DNA of 64,000 nucleotides from Ascochyta rabiei (lineage: Eukaryota > Ascomycota > Dothideomycetes > Pleosporales > Didymellaceae), in NCBI RefSeq assembly GCF_004011695.2, contig NC_082413.1, positions 1,781,001 to 1,845,000 of the forward strand, read 5' to 3'. Shown here piece by piece: positions 11,003 to 22,290 of the stretch (position 1 is its first letter; every line of letters starts with the position of its first letter). Below the pieces are notes generated by a model. It searched no databases. It was not told where the DNA came from and saw only the letters and a list, made by a program, of their open reading frames with translations. A program made the position numbers and the translations under genes.

Positions 11003-14000
11003 TTGTCAACCTGTCAAATAGAGCACGTCCTAAGAGATAGCACAATAAGTGCATATGAGCAGGACCCGCTAGTGACGAAGACGTCAGTCATACTCAGCAA
11101 GCCTGATAACTGGGAGAAGTGGTTGTTCGTGAGAAAGGACACAGCAGACAGAGACAACCTGTGGCCGTACGTCAACCCAAGTCTGTCAGTAGACAAGCTG
11201 AGGAAGCTACAAGATGAGAAGCCACAGGAGAAGCCTGTGTGGAGGTTTAAGAAAACTCAGGTATCTAAAGAAGAGCAGGACGATATTGACATTGAGGATC
11301 TGTCTGCTGAAGAGATATCAGTCTACAACACGTGGGCAAGGAGGTTTAAGCGTAAGGAGGCAAGATGGTTACAGAGAGAGAAGGCCTTAAGAAGCTTCAA
11401 CTCTGAGATTGCCCGGACAATCGACGTCAAGCACCTGGATCTTATTGTCAGCTGCTCAGACCCGTACAGTCGATTGACAACGCTCAAGAAGCACCTCTGC
11501 CCATCAGTAGGTGAGCGGAATCACCAGCTACGCAGCCGCTACAGAGCTGTGTGTACGAGACCAAGGAGAGCAAATCTGGATACCTGGTTTGACGAGTAGG
11601 TGACAATCACCAGACTCCTGACGGAGGCCAAGATGCCCGAAGTGGATGGTAACCGATCTCAAGAGGACTTCATACTGTCGATCAGGGGCCTTAACGATAG
11701 CTGGGCAGCTACACAGCTGCATGAGCTAATCAGGAAGGACCAGAGAGGAGAGCAGTACACGTCAACCGCAGATCTTGTGGCCAAATTTCGGTCTTACTAT
11801 CAACGCACACGTCCAATTGCATCATCTCTTGGCACGTTTGCAACGTTAGGTGTTGCACCCAGCACGGCTAGCACACCTAGCACAGACAACCTAACAGCCT
11901 TAGGTAGATTAACACGACGTACGGCATGCCTGTGTGGGAATAGCTACAGATTCAAGGACTGTCAATACGTCAACCACAGCCTACAGCAGTCTAATTGGAC
12001 GCCAGATGCAGCAGTAGAGAAGAAGTTTAACGAGCTACGCCAGGCTAAGACTACTATGGCTAAGGCACTTAGACACGTAGAAGCTCGCCTTAGGAAGAAC
12101 AGCAAGCAAGAAACAGAGAGTAAGAAGCAGTCTGTAATCAGCATGGATAATGGCCAGCCAGTCAGGAGCACGACCCACTGTAATGCTATGCTACAGACTA
12201 CAGCTATAGCTAATCAGAGTCAGCCGCCGCTACTCACTAGGTAGATACTGGATCCAGGTTCAAACTGTCACGTGACAAACACTAGAGGATCCAATTAGAC
12301 TACAACTATGAAGGGAGGACCCACAGACTACGTGTACGCTGGCGGAGTGCTAGCACAGATAGAGGAGTAGGGTAAGGTAGTACTCAACGTCAAGACGCCA
12401 ACAGGAAGAAGCCAGATGAAGTTAACGTACGTGGCCTACATCCCTGGATTCTTCACAAGCGTGGTTGGATTGTCACGCAGCAGGCCTCTAGGAGTACACT
12501 TTGACTCAGGACGTAACTGCCTATACCAGGAGAAAGCGTCAAACGTTATATGTCTATTGCAGTACCAGGATAGACACTGGTTAATTAACAATAAGAAAGA
12601 GCAGGCACTGTAGCCAGCTCTATTGTTAGTGTATGCGACACGATATCCAGTACCCAGGCCGTTACAAGACGAACAGAAGCTACTAACAGTTACCCAGAAG
12701 GATGCCTATAAGCTCCTTAGCCACGTAAGTCAGAAGGCAGTAGCTCAATTGAGCAACCACGTCGACGGGATACAGGTTGAACAGCACCCTAAGGCACCCT
12801 AATGGGACACGTGTGAGACGTGTATACAGGCGAAGCTACACAGGATAGTCAGCTAACAACCACCTAGGGAGCCAGCCATCCGTCCATTCTATAGACTTGG
12901 CATTGACCTTGTTCAATTACGTAAGAGAACGGAGCGCTGTTACAACAGAGACCTGTGGATGTTCTATGCCGTTGACCAGTACACGTCTTGGCACGAGGCG
13001 TGCTGCCTACCAGATAAGAGCTCAGTAACGCTGAGGCGTGCTGCAGAGAGACTACTGGCGAAGATTAGACGTTAGTACAATGCTGATGTGTCAGTTATAA
13101 GACTAGACAGTGACTGTGGCTATAGTGAGATGCTACAGATATTCAGAGACCTTGGTATTGTTGTAGAACCAAGAGCCGAGTACACTGAGGAACAGAACGG
13201 ACTCACAGAGAGAGCCGGCAGCACAATTGTCACGAGGGGACGGGCTATCCGGATCGGCGGAGACCTGCCTATGGAGTTAACTAACAAGTGCTGCATGACA
13301 GCTGTATATCTCCTCAATCGCACGCCTACAGAAGCACTGTCCTGGAGAACTCTATATGAGGTTGTCCACGGACGTAAGCCAACAGTTGCTTACCTAACTA
13401 CTATTAGATCCCAAGCATACGCGTTAAACACGAAGCTGAAGCGCAGGGAGAAGCTACAATCACGTGCGTTGATAGGACAGCTAGTAGGCTATGACTCCAC
13501 AAATATCTATCGCGTGTGGATGCCGACGCTGCAGAGAGTATTGAGGACACGGGACGTGGTCTTCCTGCCGTCAGAGCACAGCATGGAGGAGGTTTACCCA
13601 GAGAGACAGAGACTACGTAAGATTGCTACTGTTCTTAACATCCTGGAAAATCTAGAGGAACCAGAGCAACTTATAGGGGAGTCACACGTCAGTGAAATCA
13701 TTCCCAGTCAAGAAAACGTCAACGAGACAGAGGATGCCCATGAGGCAGAGAGCGTTGACGAAGCAGAGAGTCAGCTAATAAATAAGATGGCTGGTCATCG
13801 AGAGTCACAGAAGGAAGTGAAAGAGAGTACAGAATGGCTACCGACGCCTGAGGACACACCCGAGCCGAGTTATCTGCTGGATGGCAACAGAGAGATAGTT
13901 AAGAGTAGTCAGGAGAGTGGCAGCATGCCACGAGGCTGGCAGACTCTTATGCCTGAGGCAGAGGCTCCGGATCGACGATCGAATAACGCTCCAAGGAGAG

Positions 14001-15826
14001 AAGAGATCAGCAGCCAGATTGACGAGGCAAACGTGCTGACGTCAAGGAGACAGAGACGCCCGCTGGGATCGTACTACACAGCATTTGCACTGGCTGTCAA
14101 TCCATCAGAATCTCAGAAACTTATGGGCGAAGCGCCACGCACAAGGCTGCACAGAGACAGGCTCCCAGCACCCCCACAACAGTGGAGAGACCTAGAGAAG
14201 CACCTGCACGGACAGGAGTTCAGAGAGGCAGCTTATGCTGAGTTTGCTAGCTGTCAAGAGAAGGGATGCTTTGCAACCACGTCAGTGACAGCAGCAGCAG
14301 CAGCCGCTGAGGCACAGATACTCCCTCTGAAGTGGGTATTCACATACAAGTTTAACAAAGATAGGTACCTCTACAAGTACAAGGCAAGACTTGTTGTTAG
14401 AGGAGACCTCCAGAACGAGTGGGGAGACACGTACGCAGCCACACTGGCAGCACGTGTATTCAGATCTCTAATGGCTATAGCTGCCGCATTTGGCCTTCAG
14501 GCGTATTAGTATGACGTGCTAAACGCGTTCCTGAATGCACTACTAGAGCAGCTAGTCTACGTTCGTACACCAGAACCGTTCGTAAGACAGATGGGCGAGC
14601 TACTCGAACTTAAGAGAGCCCTATATGGCCTTAAGGACGCACCACAGCTTTAGTTTAAGCACCTGAGCAGAACGCTGGTGAACCTAGGGCTGAGACTAAT
14701 CAAGGACGTGCTGTGTCTATTTACAAGCGAGCATTTAATTGTGTTCTTCTACGTGGATGATATTGTTGTTCTGGTACACCTACAGCATCTCAGCCATCAC
14801 AGCCAATTTAAGAAGCAGCTGCAGGCAACGTACAACGTGCGAAGACTAGGTGCCCTAAAGTGGTTCCTAGGTGTACGGGTACTTAGAGACTGGGAAGCAG
14901 CATCTATATGGCTGGTACAGGACTCTTTTATTAACAAAGTGTCAGCCAAGTTCAACTTAGCACAGACGTCAGGGAGATACCCAGTGGTACCGTTAACTGA
15001 GAGCTACCTGCCGTTAAGCACAGAGGAGCCGAACGCCAGCCGCACACAGATATACCAGCAGCTAGTTGGCTTGCTGGCCTACATATCAACCTTTACAAGA
15101 CCTAACGTGTCGCAAGCACACTTAGTCCTAGCACGTCATCTACAGAACCCTGGGCAGAAGCACGTAGCAGCTGCTAAGCACGTCTGGAGATATCTGATAG
15201 GTACAAAGTACTTAGCTATTAGAGCATGCAACAGAGCAAGGAGCAGTACTACATACATCAGCTAAATCAATAATCTGTCAACGTTCTATAGAGCATCTGA
15301 TGCAGCGTTCGCTAACGATGAGGAATCCAGACAGAGCTTATATAGATACCTGTTTAAACTGTATAGTATGTGTATAGACTGGAAGGCGACACGTCAACGC
15401 TTAGTTGCCAAGTCTACTACAGAGGCAGAGCTTATGGCTCTCTCCGTGGCTGGGGGGGAGATGGAATGGTGGAACAGAGTGTTCAAACACCTTAGGTTTA
15501 ATCCTGACGTGAAGCCAGTCATCTACTGTGATAATCAGCAGACAGTAGGCATAGTTACGAAGCAGGAGGACAGGCTACACACGAAGCTACGCCACGTTGA
15601 CACGCATTAGATGTGGCTTAGGCAGGAGGTACAGCACAGTCGTATAGACGTTGCCTGGTGCCCTACAGCAGACATGCCAGCAGACGGCCTTACTAAGACT
15701 CTAGTACGACAGAAACACGAGAGATTCGTCCAACAGCTTAGATTAGAAGACGTTAAGCATCACCTTATAGACAGCACTCAGGAGGCTGGGATACCAGATC
15801 TAGCAGGCCTCACCAGGTGGTACTAG
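11003..15826 (+). pseudogene. Copia gag-pol polyprotein, one frame broken by stops
   Basis: All coding blocks lie in the same frame with no frameshift. Gag-like sequence occupies about 11003-12240. A protease motif LDPGSNCHVT follows at about 12250. The integrase zinc-binding His/Cys segment ends CETCIQAK near 12830, and the integrase core runs from about 12890 to 13560 (SDCGYSEM, EYTEEQNGLTERA). RT starts near 14320 (LKWVFTYKF), with FFYVDDIVV at about 14745. Ty1-type RNase H (STTEAELMAL, HVDTH, ADMPADGLTK) ends at TAG 15824. Internal stops at about 11597, 12242, 12296, 12368, 12611, 12800, 12854, 13073, 14507, 14651, 15263 and 15608 are all TAG or TAA; none is TGA. Many sit where Trp or Gln is expected. 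Confidence 0.92.
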
Positions 15827-15860
15827 GTAGATAGATTCAGCCTTGTTGTTCACGGCAGCT

Positions 15861-15869
15861 GGGGGGGAG
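15861..15869 (+). promoter_or_regulatory. Polypurine tract of the copia element
   Basis: GGGGGGGAG ends exactly one base before the 3' LTR start at 15870, the position expected for the plus-strand primer. Confidence 0.8.
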
Positions 15870-16029
15870 TGTTGCGGTATCAATTGGGTGTCAATCGGAC
15901 CGTCTACCCACGGCAGACGGCCCTAGCTTAGTTGGTCTTGGGACAGGTATATATTGCACTCTCCTAGCTAGACAACAATACAGCACAGTCTTTCCATTGT
16001 TCCCTACAGCGGCTAGTTACGCCGCCACA
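15870..16029 (+). repeat. 3' LTR of the copia element
   Basis: 160 bp, TGTTGC...CCACA, followed by the GATTT duplication at 16030-16034. Same length as the 5' LTR with no indels. Confidence 0.93.
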
Positions 16030-16034
16030 GATTT

Positions 16035-16660
16035 TCATATAGACATCACATCGCACCACCTCGTCAGCCTGAAAAGACCCTCATATTGCAAGACTCAGCG
16101 ACGAAGACTCGGGAGCCAAAGTTGACAAGCTCGAAAACAATCATAGATTCCAACATAAGAACCTTAGTACAAAGATAGCTTTTTTCGCATGCGTGAAGAT
16201 GCATGGTCGCGGCTGTATAACAAATAGTTGGCAGACATCCCATCACCGGTAGCAATCGATATTTATACCTCAGAGCAATCATTCAATCCCAAAAAACTTT
16301 GAGATAATATGAGGTGGAGCCTTTTTGTCAATGGGAGTAAGGCAACGTTGTCTAGTGTAAAGAAAGTGTTTCGAATAGTGTCGACTAAGATGTTACAGCA
16401 GCTTTAATGCAAACACTGAATTGTTTGGTCCTTTCTTTCCACATTGATATTCGCCCTATCTGGTTTCGTACCTGTTCGGACTTTGTTGTCCTTGAAAGCT
16501 GCCACGGTTTGCAAAATAAAACGTTCTGTGACGTCTCAGCAAGTCCGGCCAACAGCAAACCGACATATCAAGGGGAATTTGAATTATATCTACTACGACC
16601 TCTACTCGCATAGTAGTGCTGTACTAGCGCCAATCTTGACCAGCCACCGCATCACGTACA
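16035..16660. other. Intergenic after the copia element
   Basis: About 0.6 kb of AT-rich sequence between the right target duplication and the next small gene. I see no feature in it. Confidence 0.5.
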
Positions 16661-17008
16661 ATGACTGAGGCTACCAAGTTCTATATTTCACCAAATCCAA
16701 ACACATGCAGAATACCGGATCCCATACCAGAAGTCTACTGGATCAGAGACTTGGTTGAAGACAAGACTCACATTTGGAGCAGGACAGATGACGCTAGATG
16801 GGAGATGACGCTTATCTTCAAGAGCTTCGAAATGGGTACGAAGAAGTGTCTTGGTGGATGGCAGCTGTTCGAAGCTGAAGATGACGCGAATCCAAATGAC
16901 AGCAGTTGGGCAAGCAAGTATAATAGCGCATTGTCTGCATTTATAGAGCATGGTTTTTGCTTCGAGGCATGGGACGGAGGTTCGAATGCACCGCCGCAGA
17001 ATGAGTAG
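16661..17008 (+). CDS. Small hypothetical protein
   Basis: A 115-residue frame from ATG 16661 (context TACAATGA) to TAG. The composition looks like a soluble protein (many Trp, Asp and Glu; no signal peptide or membrane segment), for example EVYWIRDLVEDKTHIW and GGWQLFEAEDD. I do not recognise a family. It could be a complete small gene or an exon of a longer one, since the stretch upstream has no better start. Confidence 0.45.
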   Translation: MTEATKFYISPNPNTCRIPDPIPEVYWIRDLVEDKTHIWSRTDDARWEMTLIFKSFEMGTKKCLGGWQLFEAEDDANPNDSSWASKYNSALSAFIEHGFCFEAWDGGSNAPPQNE

Positions 17009-17663
17009 CCTCATCACCCCACTCCACAAACGTATTGTGCTTCAAAATCGCACTGTAGTGGGGGTGTTCTGTTTACTACTGCAATTCTATGAACGCTTTT
17101 TTCTCGACACCTCTTTGTCCTCTTCTTCGGTTCATTGCTTGTCACATCCGCTCTGCAAAAATAAATTCTTCATGTATTTGGGCACGACTTTGATAATATC
17201 GAGGTGAAGTAAGTCAGCATGTGACCTTTCGTCTTCACTGCACAACACTGCAGGCCTGCTGTGCTCGCGCTCTCTTATTGCCTTACAAAATCACCAGGAT
17301 GATTCTGAAACAGCCCAAACATAAAGTATACTCGGTACTATATATGTACTTTGCTCTAATACCGTATTTTCGCTGAGATGGGATCTTACTGAAAGCTGAA
17401 TGATATCACCACTTGAGATTGTAATTATGACTCCTTGGACGTGTGATGTGTAACTACCGCAGCAGCAAACACTGCGGCGGTTTATGATGCTGCGACAACG
17501 CAGAACACCCCTCTTGAACGCCACAGAACAGGTGTTTCGAGCTACTCCACCGATTAGAAAGGAGTTCCCGCAGTCCCTCCTGACTTCGCATTGTGAAGGT
17601 GAAGGGCAAGCACGGCCCCACTAGATAACGCACAATGCGCGTGTACTGACCAGCTCATAGTAA
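17009..17663. other. Intergenic, nothing recognised
   Basis: 0.65 kb without a supported gene. Short frames on both strands show no recognisable protein content. Confidence 0.45.
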
Positions 17664-18221
17664 CTGGTCCGCCCAGCCTTGGTCCGCCAGTGCGCTGCAA
17701 GCGTTGCTTCTCGTAGCTTCGACGATCCAGCAGAGTATCACGATTCCTACGAGGAATTCCTGATTGGATTCGACCTCTTGGCCACTTGTTCGGACGAATG
17801 GCTGCCATGGATCAATAAGGACGGCTTCGTCGAGCAGAAGAACGTCAAATACATCACAGATAACATCATCATTTGCTTGCATTAGCTACCCCAATATCGC
17901 CAGGCTTGCTTTTTCCGCACAGTCGCCTCGCTTCTCCAAGATAAAGACTGGAAGCCCTGTGACGAGGAAGCCATGGAGCTCCAAGAGGTAGAGCTGAACA
18001 TAGTTTTGTGGCTGTTCGAGGTGGACCTGCTTCCTCTGGCCACTGGCTGGGCTCAGAATCAAGGGACAAGAGAGACCGCTCTCGCCGCTGAGGAAATCTG
18101 GATCGAGAAAGAGATAGGTACGGATGGCGATATGAGGTACCTCCAGGACTTCGCCGAGAACCTGCGTGTATGGAGTCATCTGGTCACTGCGACGGATCTC
18201 GAGGTGGTGAAGAAAGCCTAA
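17664..18221 (+). pseudogene. Hypothetical acidic protein frame with one internal TAG
   Basis: Two adjacent coding-like stretches are in the same frame and are separated only by TAG 17883-17885. The left part contains FDDPAEYHDSYEEFLIGFDLL and the right part LQDKDWKPCDEEAMELQEVE, with MRYLQDFAENLRVWSHL near the end at TAA. Composition is consistent across the stop. No convincing start codon lies in frame upstream (open only from 17664), so the 5' end is missing or spliced. Function unknown. A minus-strand frame of 159 residues overlaps (17886-18365) but looks less protein-like. Confidence 0.4.
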
Positions 18222-19334
18222 AGCCTGTGGCCCTGGTGAGTATTCTGTACCGCTAAGCTGACTGCGTACTGATCTTTCGTAGTTCTCAAACTCGAGACGG
18301 GCATTGTTAGTAGGGGCCGATGTAGTGATCCTGGAGGGTTTGGTCACCGTCAGCATATGTGACAATCATACGACATTACAGTAATCATACTCATGTCACC
18401 GTTTACAGCATTGATGTTCTGACTAAGTCATGAGCGGAGTGTGCCGCCCTCGTCGTTCTCGAGGTCTAGTCTCTTGGCGCATCGTCTTTGCCGTTGCTAA
18501 GTGGTGCTCTCTTCTCTAGCGTTCATGTCGACTGACAGCCCTATGCCAGGATAATTAGCAGAGCACCAAGATGGTCTTGCAGCTGTTGCAATCGTGCGTC
18601 GACTTAGCCAAACGCTAAGGCGTCCGACACAATCAACAGGGGCATCAACAACTCCGCAAATCCTGTGAAGAACAGCATAGCCAACACGGTACGTTTTCCC
18701 CACCAAATTCCTCGAATCAGAATGGATAGCCACGACCTGAGATATTTGTTTGCCTTGGCTTTCAATTCATGGTTGAATGTGTCATGCCTCTCATCACTGC
18801 AAACCAACGTTGTACTAGTTGCGGGCAAGGTTTCAGACGTCTTTGCGACAGCGAATTTCTTCGCAAAAAGTAGCCGTCATCACGCAACACGTCTTCTTAT
18901 CGTGTCGGTCTCGTAGCCCGTCACCCGTCTCTTTTCACCTCGACTCTTAACGACTACCGTAAATTGCCTTCATCCCATAACATTAGATGCCGGCCGCGCA
19001 GCTGAGCCGTATAAGGGTTATGATGTCGTGTTCTCGACTGAAGAAGCGGTTGCTTACGGATGAAGGCACCCGAAAGGTTATCTCGACCTCGGCCACGTCG
19101 GGCTATACCGGCCAGTGACGTATAGACCCGATGCTTGCCAACACCAGTTCTGAGCACCCGTATCGTCATGATAGGGTATATATGTCATTGGCTTCCCCAC
19201 TCGCGAAGCCTCATAGGGTTCTGCATCCGCTGTCAAAACTACTTTGAGGCTGACTTTCTTGGTTCGGCGACTTGTACCCGCACGCAATTACAGGGATCTA
19301 ACGTCTGTCACGAAAGAGCTGGAAATACTTAAGC
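18222..19334. other. Intergenic 1.1 kb
   Basis: Only short frames. One minus-strand stretch (18604-18828) is hydrophobic but has no recognisable family signature. I support nothing here. Confidence 0.45.
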
Positions 19335-19526
19335 ATGCCGACGCCTCCGTTTTCGCAGGATCGCCGAGACTGGTTGAGCGAGGTTTCTGGATTGTTTGCT
19401 AGCAAGAAAAAGCCCGTCGCTAAGAGTCAACTGAGGAGCACGAATTCGCTCACTCTAACAACCTCCTCCTCGAGCTCGTTCCGGTCCACCTCAACTTACT
19501 CGATTATTGGAAAACTGAGGAACTGA
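19335..19526 (+). CDS. Possible small or upstream ORF, 63 residues
   Basis: ATG 19335 to TGA 19524-19526, Ser/Thr-rich (SLTLTTSSSSSF) with an N-terminal QDRRDWLSEVSGLFASKKK. It ends 34 bp before the ATG of the MDR oxidoreductase, so it lies in that gene's probable leader. It may be a regulatory upstream ORF, a tiny independent gene, or chance. Confidence 0.3.
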   Translation: MPTPPFSQDRRDWLSEVSGLFASKKKPVAKSQLRSTNSLTLTTSSSSSFRSTSTYSIIGKLRN

Positions 19527-19560
19527 GCGAGTTCTCTCAACGTCACGACAAGACTGCAAA

Positions 19561-20712
19561 ATGGCACCCCAGAAGATCAAGCAATGGAAATCCGGTCAGG
19601 ATGGTCTGGACAAGCTATACATGGAAGAGGCCGACATCCCAACACCAGGCGAGGACGAGGTTCTTGTCGAGATCCACTCGGTCTCGCTGAACTTCAGGGA
19701 TACCGAGGGTATGTCTTCATCGCTGCAGAATGACACCATAGATTCCTGACTCCGTACAGTCTGTATGGGACTTTACAACCATCACAAGCAGGTTGAGCAG
19801 CCTCCAGCAGTCGTTCCCGGCAGTGACATGTGTGGTATCGTGGTCGCAGTCGGACCTTCATCCAACAACTCTTCCGATCCCTACAAGAACCCCGCATTTG
19901 GCCTCAAGGAAGGCGACCGCGTCGTCTCGACCTTCGCGCAGACCCACATTACCGGCCAGGTGCAAGCACGCGACATGGGCAACGGCCTCGGCAACCCCCT
20001 TCCCGGCGTCCTGACACAATACCGCGTTTTTCCTACATACGGAGTACTGAAGGTGCCCGATTACCTTTCTTTCGACGAGGCAGCGTGCCTGCCCATCGCA
20101 GCCGTCACAGCCTGGATGAGTCTGAACTGCATGCGTCCCGCCGGTTCAGTCATTGGCGCCGGCGAGACAGTTGTGTGCCAAGGCACAGGCGGTGTCTCCA
20201 TCTCCGCTGCACAGATTGCCAGTGCGGCAGGCGCAGACGTCATCATCACATCGTCCTCTGACGAGAAGCTGGAGCGCGCGAAGAAGCTCGGCGCCAAAGA
20301 GGGCATCAACTATCGCAACACACCAGCCTGGGATGACGCAGTTCTCAAGCTCACGAACGATCGTGGTGCAGACGTCATCATCGAAGTTGGCGGTGCCCAG
20401 ACCCTGCGCAAGTCTTTCGAGTGTGTGCGCTTTGGCGGCTTGATCGCTTGCATCGGGTATCTGTCAGGCAAGCAGGATGAGGAGGGCGACAGGACGAATA
20501 CGAACTTGCTGTGCTTGAAGAGGAATGTCACACTAAAGGGCATCATCAACGGCCCACGAGACGAGTTCGAGCGAATGCTGAAGTTTTACGAGGAGAAACA
20601 GATTAGGCCTGTTGTTGACAAGGTGTGGAAGTTCGAGGAGGCCGATCAGGCGCTGAGGTACTTGTTCAGCGGCGGGCATTTTGGGAAGGTCGTCATCCGT
20701 GTCAAGGCGTAG
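19561..20712 (+). CDS. Zinc-independent MDR oxidoreductase (YogA / quinone-reductase-like)
   Basis: Exons 19561-19708 and 19760-20712 (51-bp intron) give 366 residues. It belongs to the medium-chain dehydrogenase/reductase fold: a GroES-like N-terminal domain with SLNFRDTEVCMG and GSDMCGIVVAVG, then a Rossmann domain with GTGGVSISAAQIA for NAD(P)H binding. The GHE motif and Cys ligands of zinc alcohol dehydrogenases are replaced, and the NFRD signature matches quinone-oxidoreductase-like members, so a zinc-free NADPH-dependent reductase is likely. Substrate unknown. No targeting signal. It lies between hypothetical genes with no obvious partner. Confidence 0.88.
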
Positions 20713-22290
20713 GCATCGACATGATTCAATCTGAGATATAATCACATATCGTACACCCTCCTCTTCGATCAATCGGGGTTCATTCTCGATGGAAGCGTTT
20801 AGCGCTCCTTCTTACCTCATGTCAAGCTCTTCGTCGGCAGGTTGACCGTAGTCGACCGTCCACGTGACAGCTGTGAGACGCATATCGAAACCTCGTAGTA
20901 CGTGCTTGGTCTGTCAATTTCTATTCTCGAGGACGTAAACTTCGTTGGGCCGTGTCTTCCGTTGCTTGGATGCTTCTTCTAACACCGAAGCTTTTTTCCG
21001 AACCATCTTTAAATCTCAGTATGAAATTCTACCAAATATATTGACATCAAGCTGTTTGGTGACGTTCGAATCTGGTACCTTCCAGGGTGTCTGGTAGACA
21101 GCATGAGATGATGTCCATGTCAGCTCCATAAAACGAGCAGCCCCTGGAGATCTTAGATTGTCTCTGCAATTTCTTGCGATCGTCTAAGATGTACCGCAAG
21201 GGCTGGACGTAATCCAACCAGCTGCGGTACTACCATTCGCGCCTGTAGAGATGCTCAGTGGATCGCGTCTTGGAAACTGCAGGGTGTCGAACAAGGACGA
21301 GGGAAAATCAGACTCTGAAACACTCGCGGCATGTAAGACACGTACTCTACACACTGCTGATCGGACCATGTTTTCGACTCATGGCAAGGTCTTTTGTTTG
21401 TGTAACATGATCAAGACACGCCCAAATGCTGGGCTACAAGCTGGATGCAAGTCAGACCGGGGGCGTAAATCCATTTTTCACACGCTTGATCATGCCAGAT
21501 AACAAGCAAGACAGGCTTTGACAGATGTTTCAAACAAGCAAGCAACGTCAAAATTTGGAACAAAAGTCCACGGGCTGTTTCAAACAGCATGAACTCAAAT
21601 TTCTATATACGATCGTTGGCTTCGGTCAAAGTCTTTTCCCTCTTACTTCACAATTGGAAGCATCGTGGTCTCGTCAATGCATTTTGGTGGTTATAACAAA
21701 CGCTCTCATGCTGAAATGATATTGAGACACTTTCCAGCAGGGGCTGCCCTGCTATAGCCCGGAAGATCACGAAATTGATTCGAAGGTCATCATAGCGCCC
21801 ACAAAGCGTCGTCTATATGTGCTCACTGTTGACCATGTCTACACTAAAGAGTCATCGGAATTGCTTCCCATGTCAAAACCGCAGTAATCCTTTACAAGAT
21901 AACGGCTCCGTCAAAGACCGACTACCTCACAAAGTCTTCAGATCTGTTCAAGGCTGTAGCAATTTCCGTCGATATTTTTTTTTTCGTTGCTCAGCCCCAA
22001 AGGCTCAAAGAAATTGGATGTACAGGCCTCTCAAAGCCTTCAAAGCGCCGACACAATGGGACTGATCACGACTTGAATTGAAACCTTTGGAGACAGTCAA
22101 CAAAGCGCATCATATCATGCGGAATACTTTCATCATAAATCGCATTTTCACCCTTCGTAAGGCCATCGAGCATATTTATATATCATCCTTGTCGATCACA
22201 GCTCCCTGAGCACGAGCAGATCCCATCCACAACTTTCCAGCTTCCCTCCAAAACCAACCAAGGCAAGCAGAAGGCCATTCGATTTATAGA
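20713..22290. other. Intergenic 1.6 kb
   Basis: No coding frame supported. A TATA-like stretch (ATTTATATATC, about 22172-22182) lies ~110 bp upstream of ATG 22291 and may be its core promoter. Otherwise nothing recognised. Confidence 0.5.

Larger units (their letters stand above)
10755..16029 (+). mobile_element. Complete Ty1/copia LTR retrotransposon, decayed
   Basis: A 5275-bp element bounded by 160-bp LTRs and GATTT duplications. Internal order is gag, protease, integrase, reverse transcriptase, RNase H; integrase before RT defines the copia superfamily. A purine run (15861-15869) abuts the 3' LTR, and a half-tRNA-like primer site abuts the 5' LTR. The coding frame is continuous but stopped about a dozen times, so the copy is dead. 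The LTRs differ by only 5 transitions, so insertion was fairly recent relative to the pogo relics elsewhere in the window. Confidence 0.95.

Noticed and set aside
17886..18365. 159-residue minus-strand frame as the real gene
   Set aside because: The plus-strand frame in the same place has a more protein-like composition on both sides of its single stop; the minus frame has no recognisable feature.
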